Below, piece after piece: positions 40,588 to 47,903 of a stretch of DNA of 64,000 nucleotides. Source of the stretch: Jannaschia formosa (GTDB taxonomy: Bacteria > Pseudomonadota > Alphaproteobacteria > Rhodobacterales > Rhodobacteraceae); assembly GCF_003340555.1 (NCBI RefSeq), contig NZ_QPLJ01000002.1, positions 1 to 64,000 on the forward strand. Reading direction: 5' to 3'. A program made the position numbers and the translations under genes. Position 1 is the stretch's first letter. Every line of letters starts with the position of its first letter. Below the pieces are notes generated by a model, which worked only from the letters and a program-made list of their open reading frames with translations, did no database searches and was not told where the DNA came from.

Positions 40588-42603
40588 TCAGAACCATCCC
40601 TCCCGCCGCCCGAGCCAGTCGGAGCGGCGCTTGCCCTGCGGGGCCTGTCCCGGCCGGTTGATCTGTCCCGCGGGATCGGTGTCGGTGGGCGCGGCCCCGA
40701 GCTGATCCTCGAGGTCGCGCCATTTCTCGTCGGGCCAGCGGTCCGCGCCCGCGATCCAGGCGGCGGCGCGGGCATAGACCCGGCAGTCCAGCGCCTCGTT
40801 CCGCTCGCGGAGCTTCTGCCATTCCAGCCGGGCGAAGCCGCGTTTCGTGCGCACCGTCACCAGCTGTTCGGCGACGAACTGCTTCAGCCATTCGTTCTCG
40901 ACCCAGTGCGGCAGATGCACCGAGCCGGGCGGGAACGCGGCCCCGTCGGCCATCTCCTCCTCGGTCGGCCGCGCCAACCGCAGGAACCGGTAGGTCTCGG
41001 CCTTGAAGGTCGACACCGCCACGGTCCAGAGCCGCGCCCCGCGCCGCAGGCGCTTTCCGCCCTCGGTCGCGTCGACGAAGGTCGGCCCCGACACCGGGCT
41101 CGAGCGGCTGAACCCCTCGACGCCCTTGACCGGCGACACCTGCCCAAACCCCTGCGCCCGCGACCAGGAATAGACCGCCGGAGCCTCGTAGCCCGTGTCG
41201 ATGGCGAGCCGCGCGATTCTGAGATGCGCGCCGCGTTCATGCGGCCAGCTTCGGTCGAGCAGCGCCGTCAGCTCCGACCATGCGTCATGCCGGTCGGGCC
41301 CGCCCTCGATCACGACGTGATCGACGAGCCAGCTTTCCAGCCCGCGACCCCAGCCCCAGACATCGACCTCGATCCGGTCCTTCTGCACGTCGGCCCCGGC
41401 GGTCAGGAACAGCCCGCCCGCAGGCACCGTGCCGGATGTCCAGCGCTCGCGGCGGTCGTAGAGCCGCTGCCAGTCAGGCGCTTCGCCGGTCTCGACCCAA
41501 GTCTCGCCGAGGATCGTGTTCCGGAACGCCTTGATCGCCTCGTCGGACCCCTGCGCTGCGTCCCATGCCCGCACGATCCGCTCCCAGCTCAGCCAGCCGA
41601 TCGGCGAATAGAGCGCCGAGAGGTGATACCCGACCGTGGTCGGATCGGCGGCCGTGGCGGTCGCCCGCCAGTCGCCGCCCTCCAGCATCGCCGTCTTGTG
41701 GTGCTCCGCGATTGCCGCGTCGCAACCCTCGCAGTGATACTCCGCTGTCTCCGGGCGGCCCTTCTGCCAACGCAGCCGGTCGAACTTCAGCCACTGCATC
41801 GCACCGCAATGCGGGCATGGCACAAAGAACCGGCGCTGGTCGCTGGCCTCGTATTCCCGCTCGATCCGGCTCAGGCCCCGGATCGTCGGCGTCGAGACGA
41901 GGAACACCTTGCGCCGGTGGGCGAAGGTCAGCGACCGGGCTTCCGCCAGCGTTACAGGATCGCCTTCCTCGTCGGCCGAGGCCGGATAGGCGTCGACCTC
42001 GTCGAGGAAGATGTACCGCGCGGGAGTCGAGCGCAGCCCGACGGCCGAGTTCGCCCCGGTCATGATCAGGATGCCGCCCGCGAACTCCTTCGACAGCATG
42101 GTGTTGCCCGCGTCACGGGACCGCGCCGGTTTGACCCGCTCCCGCAGCTCCGGGCTCTCGTCGATCAGCTGGTCGATCCGCTGGCGCGAGTTGCGCTTGG
42201 CCAATTCCACTGTCGGCTGGACCGCCAGCATCGGCCCCGGCGCCTGGTGGATGGCGAACCCGATCCAGTTGTTGCCCGCCTCGGTCGCGCCCACCTGCGC
42301 CGCCTTCATGAACACGACACGCTGCGTGGGATCGCCGGGCGACAGCCGGTCCATGATCTCGCGCATGTAGGGCGTACGCACCGTGCGATACCGCCCCGGT
42401 TCGGCCGAGGCGCGGCCCGAGAGCATCCGGTGCCGGTCCGCCCATTCCGAGACGGTCAGGTCCGGGTCAGGCCGCAGCCCGTTGCCCCAGGCGCGCAGGA
42501 TCTCGCCCGCGCCGTCGAAGTCCGTCAGGCCGCCAAGATCATCGTCACGCTCATCGGAAGTCGGGCCGGACCTCGGCGAGTTCGTCGAGGTGGGCGCGTA
42601 CAT
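40588..42603 (-). CDS. Terminase large subunit (GpA family)
   Basis: A 671-residue packaging ATPase/nuclease. N-terminal features are LTVSEWADRHRMLSGRASAEPGRYRT and RVVFMKAAQVGATEAGNNWIGF (ATPase adenine/Walker region), with YIFLDEVDAYP as Walker B. A zinc-binding PCPHCGAMQWLKFD and CEGCDAAI pair lies near the middle. The nuclease domain follows with AGADVQKDRIEVDVWGWGRG and a late RLAIDTGYEAPAVYSW. It cuts and pumps phage DNA, lambda-type. It overlaps the small-subunit gene by 53 bases. Confidence 0.96.
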   Translation of the reverse strand: MYAPTSTNSPRSGPTSDERDDDLGGLTDFDGAGEILRAWGNGLRPDPDLTVSEWADRHRMLSGRASAEPGRYRTVRTPYMREIMDRLSPGDPTQRVVFMKAAQVGATEAGNNWIGFAIHQAPGPMLAVQPTVELAKRNSRQRIDQLIDESPELRERVKPARSRDAGNTMLSKEFAGGILIMTGANSAVGLRSTPARYIFLDEVDAYPASADEEGDPVTLAEARSLTFAHRRKVFLVSTPTIRGLSRIEREYEASDQRRFFVPCPHCGAMQWLKFDRLRWQKGRPETAEYHCEGCDAAIAEHHKTAMLEGGDWRATATAADPTTVGYHLSALYSPIGWLSWERIVRAWDAAQGSDEAIKAFRNTILGETWVETGEAPDWQRLYDRRERWTSGTVPAGGLFLTAGADVQKDRIEVDVWGWGRGLESWLVDHVVIEGGPDRHDAWSELTALLDRSWPHERGAHLRIARLAIDTGYEAPAVYSWSRAQGFGQVSPVKGVEGFSRSSPVSGPTFVDATEGGKRLRRGARLWTVAVSTFKAETYRFLRLARPTEEEMADGAAFPPGSVHLPHWVENEWLKQFVAEQLVTVRTKRGFARLEWQKLRERNEALDCRVYARAAAWIAGADRWPDEKWRDLEDQLGAAPTDTDPAGQINRPGQAPQGKRRSDWLGRREGWF

Positions 42604-43147
42604 GTTTCTCCAGGACCTTCTGCATCGCTGCCGGCTCCACGGTCATCTGCTGGCCCGTCGCCTCGCTGCAAGAGGCAGAGAGCTCGGCCGCCATCAGCGC
42701 CGCCGCGCGCGCGGGCCAGTTCACCCATGAATCCCGTTCCTCCCGCGCCAGCCGGAACACCAGCGCCAGCGCCCGGGCCCGCTCGATCAACTCCCCCTTC
42801 AGCTTCTGCAGACGGATGCGCCGCTCCTGCGCCTTCAGCACCTCGTTCGCGGTCTTGGCCTGCAGGAAGGTCGTGCCGCCGCCGACGGCGGGGACCGCCA
42901 GACCCTGTTCGCGGAGCGTGTCGCCGACAGCTGCCACCGCCGCCTCTGGGACGGGCTTCAGTTTCGGCGCGGGCGGCTTGCGGGTCTTGGACGGGTCCGT
43001 CGTCTCGGCACGCCTGGCGTCGCTGGCGGCCGCGTTGATGCTGCCGTCTGGATAGAGGACCAGCCGCTCGGCGGCCTTTGCTTTCTGGATCGCGCCCCGC
43101 GACAACCCGACGTGGGCGGCGTACTGGCGCTCGCTCACGCCCTGCAT
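42551..43147 (-). CDS. Terminase small subunit-like (Nu1-type) protein
   Basis: A 198-residue protein. An N-terminal HTH (VSERQYAAHVGLSRGAIQKAKAAERLV) as in Nu1-type DNA recognition proteins is followed by a basic Pro/Lys-rich linker. A helical C-terminal half (KTANEVLKAQERRIRLQKLKGELIERARAL) is of the kind that contacts the large subunit. Its position upstream of GpA supports the call. The start region faces the divergent plus-strand genes and the palindrome at 43179-43197. Confidence 0.82.
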   Translation of the reverse strand: MQGVSERQYAAHVGLSRGAIQKAKAAERLVLYPDGSINAAASDARRAETTDPSKTRKPPAPKLKPVPEAAVAAVGDTLREQGLAVPAVGGGTTFLQAKTANEVLKAQERRIRLQKLKGELIERARALALVFRLAREERDSWVNWPARAAALMAAELSASCSEATGQQMTVEPAAMQKVLEKHVRAHLDELAEVRPDFR

Positions 43148-43178
43148 CGACGGCTCCGTTTATCATTCAAGATCATGT

Positions 43179-43197
43179 GCTTATCGAGTTGATAAGC
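43179..43197. promoter_or_regulatory. Palindrome in the divergent region before the terminase genes
   Basis: GCTTATC-GAGTT-GATAAGC, a perfect 7-5-7 inverted repeat, lies between the leftward late operon (start 43147) and the rightward gene at 43261. A dyad of this size in a divergent phage control region is a likely binding site for a repressor or late activator. Confidence 0.5.
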
Positions 43198-43260
43198 CGG
43201 GCGCGTGGAGCGAACGTCCATCCCATAAGGACGATGCAACTCAGCCACGGAGCCACCACG

Positions 43261-43569
43261 ATGACAACCCGCCTGAACCCGATAACCACCCCGCGCTTTA
43301 ATCTCCGCGCCGAGAAGGCGCGCCGGAACAAGGGTGAGACCGGTTCCGCCACCGGTTCGAGGAACCGGTCGAACGCACTCGCCGCCTTCATCGGCAAGAA
43401 GGGCGAGATCGACGAGATGCTCGCCCGCCTGCAGGCGCTCAGCGACGATCATTTCAACTGCGCTCCCGACGAGGCGGGCTGGGCCATGGTCGGCACTCTC
43501 GAACACTATGCCTGCCTCCTGAAGCGCATCACCGACAGCGCTTTCGGCGAGGGCGAGCACGCCCGCTGA
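43261..43569 (+). CDS. Hypothetical phage protein, 102 aa
   Basis: Start at 43261 (MTTRLNPITTPRFNLRAEKARR). A basic N-terminus is followed by a helical region (SNALAAFIGKKGEIDEMLARLQALSDDHF) and a C-terminal helix. I recognise no family. It is the first of three plus-strand genes placed between the late and replication blocks, and may be an early regulatory or accessory gene. Confidence 0.55.
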   Translation: MTTRLNPITTPRFNLRAEKARRNKGETGSATGSRNRSNALAAFIGKKGEIDEMLARLQALSDDHFNCAPDEAGWAMVGTLEHYACLLKRITDSAFGEGEHAR

Positions 43570-43665
43570 TCTCCGGCACCGCCGGAACTCCCGCCGCGCG
43601 CCCTGCGCGGCTCGGGGTCGTAGAAGGGTCGCGACGGTCGCGGCCCCGATGACGGAGACGACCCC

Positions 43666-44253
43666 ATGACCAAGCTTTCAGACACCCAACTCGTGATCCT
43701 CAGCGCCGCCGCGCAGCGCGAGGACCGGAACGTCCTGCCGCTTCCCGGCTCGCTTCGCGGCGGCGCCGCAGCGAAGGTGGTCAGTGCGCTGCTCTCGCGC
43801 GCGCTGATCGCCGAGACAACGTCCGACACCCAGACCAAGGCCGACGCCGCGCTCAACCGCATCTGGCGCAACGACGCGGACGGCCGCGCCATCCTCCTGC
43901 ACATCACCGACGCCGGCCTCGCCGCCATAGGGGTAGAGCCGGAAGGCGGCGACAGCGAGCTCACGGGCGCCGACGAGGTGCCGAGCACCGAGGCTTCGCA
44001 GCACGCTCCCGCCGAAACCGACCCCGCGCCCAAGGCGCGCACGCCGCGCACCGGCACGAAGCAGGCGAAGCTGATCGAGATGCTCCGCGCCGAGAGCGGC
44101 GCCACCATCGACGAGATCGTCGCCGCCACCGGCTGGCAGCCGCACACGGTTCGAGGCGCCTTCGCCGGGGCGCTGAAGAAGAAGCTCGGGCTTGAAGTCA
44201 CCTCCGAGAAGGTCGAGGGGCGCGGACGGGTCTACAAGCTCCCCGCCGCCTGA
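43666..44253 (+). CDS. DUF3489 family protein
   Basis: A 195-residue protein. The N-terminal part (LSDTQLVILSAAAQREDRNVLPLPGSLRGGAAAKVVSALLSRAL) and the C-terminal winged-HTH-like part (KQAKLIEMLRAESGATIDEIVAATGWQPHTVRGAFAGALKKKLG) are joined by a Pro/Ala/Thr-rich linker. The C-terminal pattern defines DUF3489, common in alphaproteobacterial phages and chromosomes. DNA binding is likely from the HTH; the target is unknown. Confidence 0.85.
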   Translation: MTKLSDTQLVILSAAAQREDRNVLPLPGSLRGGAAAKVVSALLSRALIAETTSDTQTKADAALNRIWRNDADGRAILLHITDAGLAAIGVEPEGGDSELTGADEVPSTEASQHAPAETDPAPKARTPRTGTKQAKLIEMLRAESGATIDEIVAATGWQPHTVRGAFAGALKKKLGLEVTSEKVEGRGRVYKLPAA

Positions 44254-44276
44254 CGCATCCGGGCCGGGGTCACGAC

Positions 44277-44306
44277 GCGGGAGGCTCTCGGGAGGGAGCT
44301 TCCCGC
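44277..44306 (+). terminator. Hairpin after the DUF3489 gene, weak terminator candidate
   Basis: GCGGGAGGCTC (44277-44287) and GAGCTTCCCGC (44296-44306) form an 11-bp stem with one G-U pair and an 8-base loop, 24 bases after the DUF3489 stop. No T tract follows, so termination would be weak or factor-dependent. Confidence 0.35.
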
Positions 44307-44335
44307 CACTTCGTCAAACAGCGTAAGAATGCGTC

Positions 44336-44725
44336 ATGATCGATCGAGCCAAACAATGGGCGCGCGAGGTCAAGCGCGACGTCATCGCGGTGTGGATCGC
44401 AGCACGCGATCCGCGGACGCCTTGGTACGTCAAGGCGATGGCAGCCGCCGTTGCGGCCTATGCGCTGTCTCCAATCGATCTCATTCCGGACTTCATCCCG
44501 GTGATCGGATATCTCGATGACCTGCTTCTGCTGCCGATCGGTATCCTGCTGGTCGTCCGCATGATCCCCGCCGACCTGATGGAAGAGTTCCGGCAGGAAG
44601 CTCTCCTGATCGAGGGGCGGCCGAACAGCCGGATCGCGGTCGCGGTGATTGTCGGCGTCTGGCTGCTCAGCGGCGGACTACTCCTGTGGCTGTTTTGGCC
44701 CGAAGCTCTCGCGACGGGTGGGTGA
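44336..44725 (+). CDS. YkvA/DUF1232 family membrane protein
   Basis: A 129-residue protein with the DUF1232 core: VKAMAAAVAAYALSPIDLIPDFIPVIGYLDDLLLLPIGI. A C-terminal membrane helix follows (VAVIVGVWLLSGGLLLWLFW). Family function unknown; members are small membrane proteins often encoded as cargo. Its 3' end overlaps the 3' end of the opposite DUF7220 gene by 48 bases. A host-derived moron is possible. Confidence 0.83.
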   Translation: MIDRAKQWAREVKRDVIAVWIAARDPRTPWYVKAMAAAVAAYALSPIDLIPDFIPVIGYLDDLLLLPIGILLVVRMIPADLMEEFRQEALLIEGRPNSRIAVAVIVGVWLLSGGLLLWLFWPEALATGG

Positions 44726-44968
44726 TCCGACCCGCGGGCCCCGCACCGGGACGTGCCGCACCCGGATCGCCTCGAAAAGACGTCGCAGGGCGAAGGATCG
44801 GGCGATGCTCACCACCGTGAACACCGCGCCCATCTTCAGGTTCTGCGCCAGCGTCGTGTGCAGCCCGAAGACCGGGAAGATCAGGATTTGCGTGACGACC
44901 GCGACGCCGTAGCCGACGATCACGTTGGCGACGGATTCGACCAGCGACATGAGGCGTGACTGCTTCAT
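44678..44968 (-). CDS. DUF7220-like phage membrane protein
   Basis: A 96-residue protein: MKQSRLMSLVESVANVIVGYGVAVVTQILIFPVFG, then an AQNLKMGAVFTVVSIARSFALRRLFEAIR helix and a basic tail. Two membrane segments are predicted (about 13-33 and 46-62). It is seen regularly beside ParB-methylase genes in alphaproteobacterial prophages. Function unknown. Coupled to the methylase gene by a 4-base overlap. Confidence 0.78.
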   Translation of the reverse strand: MKQSRLMSLVESVANVIVGYGVAVVTQILIFPVFGLHTTLAQNLKMGAVFTVVSIARSFALRRLFEAIRVRHVPVRGPRVGSPTRRESFGPKQPQE

Positions 44969-46293
44969 GCAGCCGCGTCCTGATCTTGCGGGGTCTCACC
45001 CAGCCGCTCGGTTCTCACCTGCGCGAATGTCCGCCCGTCACCGTCGAGGACCGCCTCGCGTCCGGTCTCGGCCTGCCAGCGCTCCACGGCGACATCGACA
45101 TAGGCCGGACTGATCTCCATCGCGAAGACGCGGCGGCCGTTTGCCTCGCCCGCCATGATCTGCGAGCCGGAGCCCGAGAACGGCTCGTAGCAGAGCCCGC
45201 CGCGGGCGACGTGCTGGCGCATCGGGATGCCGAACGCGTCGAGCGGCTTCGGCGTCGGGTGATCGGGGCGATCGTCCTTCGCGAAGCTGGGCAGCGCCCA
45301 TGTCGACGGCAGCGTTTCCTCGGCGACCTTCGGCGGGCGGTTCGGGCGGCGCCAGCCCATGAAACAGGGCTCGTGCTTCCAGAGGTAATGCGACCGGGTC
45401 AGCACCCCGCGGTCTTTCACCCAGATGATCTGCTGATGGACGAAGGCGCCTGCCTTCTCCCAGCAGGCTTCCAGCATCGCCTGGCGGCGAGAGGCGTGCC
45501 AGCAGTACCAGGCCGCATCCTCGGCGATGGCCTCGGCAACGGCCGCCGCGATGAAGCCGTCGTAGAGTTCCGCGCCCTGCGAAGAGTCGTCCCAGGTCGT
45601 GCCATAGGACGCGGACCAATCCTTGTTGCGGGTCGGATGGTTCGAGCCGTCGTAGTCCACGAGGTACGGCGGGTCGGTGGCGAACAGGATCGCCCGCTCG
45701 CCGTTCATCAGGCGGTGCACATCGGCCGCGCTGGTGCTGTCGCCGCAGAGCAGCCGGTGGTCACCGAGGATCCAGAGATCGCCGGTCCGTGAGGCCGGAT
45801 TGCGCGGCGGTTCGGGGATGGTCACCGGCGGCACGCTGGCACCACCACTCCCTTCGTCGCCTTCGCCCTCCGGCACGAACGCCAGCAGCTTGTCCAACTC
45901 GCCGTCGGAGAAGCCGACAAGCGACAGGTCGAAGTCTTCGGCCAGCAGGTCGTTCAGTTCGGCCGACAGCAGCGCCTCATCCCAGCTGCCGAGTTCGGTC
46001 AGCTTGTTGTCCGCGATCCGGTAGGCCCGCCGCTGCGCCTCGGTCATATGCCCGAGCACGATCACTGGCGCTTCGGTCAGCCCCAGCTGCGTCGCGGCCA
46101 GCACCCGCCCATGGCCCGCGATCAGTTCGCCGTCCTCGGCCACAAGGCAGGGAACTGTCCAGCCGAACTCGGCCATGCTGGCGGCGATCTTCGCGACCTG
46201 GTCCGCGCCGTGCGCCTTCGCGTTCTTCGCGTAGGGCTGCAGGCGCGACAGCGGCCACGTCTCGATCGCGTCCGGGGCGAAGCTCAGCGTCAT
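44965..46293 (-). CDS. ParB-like nuclease/DNA methyltransferase fusion
   Basis: A 442-residue protein. Residues about 10-110 form a ParB/sulfiredoxin-like domain (LQPYAKNAKAH, LVAEDGELIAGHGRVLAATQLG, HMTEAQRRAYRIADNKLTELG). Residues about 165-420 form a beta-class methyltransferase with FATDPPYLVDYDG (motif IV) and a later CYEPFSGSGSQIMAGE (motif I) and VFAMEISPAYVDVAVERW. It probably makes N6-adenine or N4-cytosine methylation that shields phage DNA from host restriction. The type I system encoded at 60.8 kb makes this relevant, but the target sequence is unknown. Confidence 0.92.
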   Translation of the reverse strand: MTLSFAPDAIETWPLSRLQPYAKNAKAHGADQVAKIAASMAEFGWTVPCLVAEDGELIAGHGRVLAATQLGLTEAPVIVLGHMTEAQRRAYRIADNKLTELGSWDEALLSAELNDLLAEDFDLSLVGFSDGELDKLLAFVPEGEGDEGSGGASVPPVTIPEPPRNPASRTGDLWILGDHRLLCGDSTSAADVHRLMNGERAILFATDPPYLVDYDGSNHPTRNKDWSASYGTTWDDSSQGAELYDGFIAAAVAEAIAEDAAWYCWHASRRQAMLEACWEKAGAFVHQQIIWVKDRGVLTRSHYLWKHEPCFMGWRRPNRPPKVAEETLPSTWALPSFAKDDRPDHPTPKPLDAFGIPMRQHVARGGLCYEPFSGSGSQIMAGEANGRRVFAMEISPAYVDVAVERWQAETGREAVLDGDGRTFAQVRTERLGETPQDQDAAA

Positions 46294-46699
46294 GGTGGGC
46301 AAGGTTCCTAGGTTAGGCGGCTTCCGGACTCCGGATGCCGGGCTGGACTCCAAGCGGGGTCCAGCGGCCACCAGAGGTGTCCGGTCGGAAGGCCAGCGTT
46401 CATTGGTGTTTGCGCGGGGCGCGAGCGGCTCCGGCTTCCGGGTGGCTTCCCAAAAATCCGGCCCTGTCGCTGGCGATGTCCCGCGCTTCGCCCGCCAGCA
46501 TACGAATATCGCCAGGAAGGAACCGGAAACTGCCCTGGGCTGGACCCCGGCCGGACCCTCGCTGGATACCGGGGTCCAGAAGGCCCCCGTCAACGCAAAG
46601 GGGAGAGCGAGCTTTCCAGCGCACTCTCCCCATCTTGCCTTCGGAATAGCATGGATTTGTTGCAGATGTCGAAGGGAAAAGTGTTGCAACACATTGGAG
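46294..46699. other. Structured non-coding gap with two related hairpins
   Basis: A 406-base gap within the leftward replication block. It contains CTGGACCCCGG (46540-46550) and CCGGGGTCCAG (46569-46579), an 11-bp perfect inverted repeat. A smaller hairpin CTGGACTC / GGGTCCAG (46343-46350 / 46357-46364) shares the CTGGAC/GTCCAG core. Open frames across it (for example a 77-codon leftward frame at 46400-46633) have no family features. It could hold an RNA, a terminator region or a replication or packaging site. Confidence 0.4.
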
Positions 46700-47080
46700 T
46701 CACTGCGCATTCAGGCGCGCAGCGATCTTGGTCAGCGCCAGCTGCCAGCGACGCCATGCGGTCGTGCGGTCGCAGCCGAGCTCACCGCTGATCTGCTTCC
46801 ACGGCACGCGGGCCGCGCGCGACCAGACCAGCTTGCGCTCTGCTTCCTCGATCCAGAGCACCCAGTCGAAGGTCTGCTCGAGCCGAGTGATCGCGGCGGC
46901 CGAGGGCCAGACCCGCATCGGCTGCGGTTCCATCGCCGCGATCTCGCGGCTGGTCCGCACGATGTCGGGCCAGGTGTTGAAGTAGCCCTGCGCCTTCACC
47001 GGCGGCAGTTTGCGCAGGGTGCGGAACGCCTCCTCGAAATGATCGGCCACGCACTCGGCGGTCCATTCGCGATCAGCCAT
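46700..47080 (-). CDS. DUF6362-like phage protein
   Basis: A 126-residue protein from the ATG at 47080 (MADREWTAECVADHFEEAFRTLRKLPPVKAQGYFNTWP). It has AITRLEQTFDWVLWIEEAERKLVW and a C-terminal HTH-like segment (RVPWKQISGELGCDRTTAWRRWQLALTKIAARLN). The family (DUF6362) is found in this setting; DNA binding is likely. It overlaps the next upstream gene by 8 bases. Confidence 0.78.
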   Translation of the reverse strand: MADREWTAECVADHFEEAFRTLRKLPPVKAQGYFNTWPDIVRTSREIAAMEPQPMRVWPSAAAITRLEQTFDWVLWIEEAERKLVWSRAARVPWKQISGELGCDRTTAWRRWQLALTKIAARLNAQ

Positions 47081-47273
47081 GGCGCACCTCCCGTTCGGAA
47101 GGGCGCGGGCCGTAGAGCTTCTCGCCCAGCTGGCGGACCAGTTCACGCTCGGGCCAGGTGAGGCGGTCGTCATCGGCGGAGACCGCGAGGACGCCCTGTT
47201 CCTGCCAGCCCTCGCGCTTGACCTGCTCGGGATCCCGGCGGCGGCCGCCGTAGCCGTGGGGGTGCCATCTCAT
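47073..47273 (-). CDS. Small basic phage protein, 66 aa
   Basis: From the ATG at 47273: MRWHPHGYGGRRRDPEQVKREGWQEQGVLAVSADDDRLTWPERELVRQLGEKLYGPR. I know no domain name, but its C-terminal LTWPERELVRQLGEKLYG is a pattern repeatedly placed after RuvC-like genes in alphaproteobacterial prophages. It is coupled to both neighbours by short overlaps, which supports it being a real gene. Confidence 0.68.
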   Translation of the reverse strand: MRWHPHGYGGRRRDPEQVKREGWQEQGVLAVSADDDRLTWPERELVRQLGEKLYGPRPSEREVRHG

Positions 47274-47899
47274 GCGACGCCTCCCTTCGTCTCGATCGCC
47301 CAGAGCAGGATGGCGATGGCGTCGGCCTCGTTGTCGTCGGCCGGGCTGAAGCCGCGGGCGCGGACGGCGGCGACCATCGCGGCCTTGTCGGCGTTGCCCT
47401 TGCCCGAGGCGTGGCGCTTGATCGTGCCGACCGGTACGCCCTCGTAGGGCACGCCGCGCAGTTCCGCCCATGCGGTCAGCGTGGCCATGAGCCCGCCGTA
47501 GATGTGGCTCGCGTCGGTGCCCGCGTGGCGGCGGACTTCCTCGAACCAGATGGCAGCGACGGGCCCGGAGAGCCGGTCGATCTCGGTGAGCCAGTTGGTG
47601 AAGCGCAGGTAGCGCATGCCGCCGCCATCGAAGCGGCCGGGACGCAGCGAGACGGTGCCGCTGGTGATCAGACCGTCATGGCCGCGGATCGCCCAGCCGG
47701 TCGAAGTGCCGAGGTCGAGCGCGAGGATGCAAGGTAGCAGTCCGCCGCCGTCCTCCATCCGAACAGGAGGGTTGGTGACGGGTGTGACGGATGTGACGGA
47801 TGGTTCCCTATCCGCTCCACAGGCGCGCACATGCGCGCGCGTAACGGTCTTATAGTTATGATCCGTCACATCCGTCACACTCTCTGATTTCATAGGCAT
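47270..47899 (-). CDS. RuvC-like Holliday junction resolvase
   Basis: A 209-residue protein from the ATG at 47899. The RNase H-like fold starts at about residue 57 with LALDLGTSTGWAI (first catalytic Asp), continues with IWFEEVRRHAGTD (Glu) and ends with DDNEADAIAILLWA (Asp pair). It would resolve branched DNA during replication or packaging. The start is uncertain: 47899 has a GGGAGAA/AGGAAA site but makes the inverted repeat 47782-47880 coding (SVTDVTD and SVTSVTPVT); an ATG at 47758 would leave the repeat intergenic but lacks a good ribosome site. Confidence 0.85.
   Translation of the reverse strand: MPMKSESVTDVTDHNYKTVTRAHVRACGADREPSVTSVTPVTNPPVRMEDGGGLLPCILALDLGTSTGWAIRGHDGLITSGTVSLRPGRFDGGGMRYLRFTNWLTEIDRLSGPVAAIWFEEVRRHAGTDASHIYGGLMATLTAWAELRGVPYEGVPVGTIKRHASGKGNADKAAMVAAVRARGFSPADDNEADAIAILLWAIETKGGVA
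47782..47880. repeat. 20-bp inverted repeat of GTGACGGAT units, replication origin candidate
   Basis: GTGTGACGGATGTGACGGAT at 47782-47801 is exactly complementary to 47861-47880, separated by 59 bases. Each arm holds two tandem 9-base units (GTGACGGAT), and a third imperfect unit (GTGACGGGT) precedes the left arm at 47775. Between the arms lies a GCGC-rich alternating tract (47823-47841). Iteron-like repeats next to a primase gene suggest an origin or primase/regulator sites; an in-frame coding role is the alternative. Confidence 0.6.
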
Positions 47900-47903
47900 T
47901 TTC

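Noticed and set aside
46400-46633. 77-codon minus-strand ORF in the structured gap
   Set aside because: No recognisable domain, poor start context and overlap with inverted repeats; kept as non-coding.
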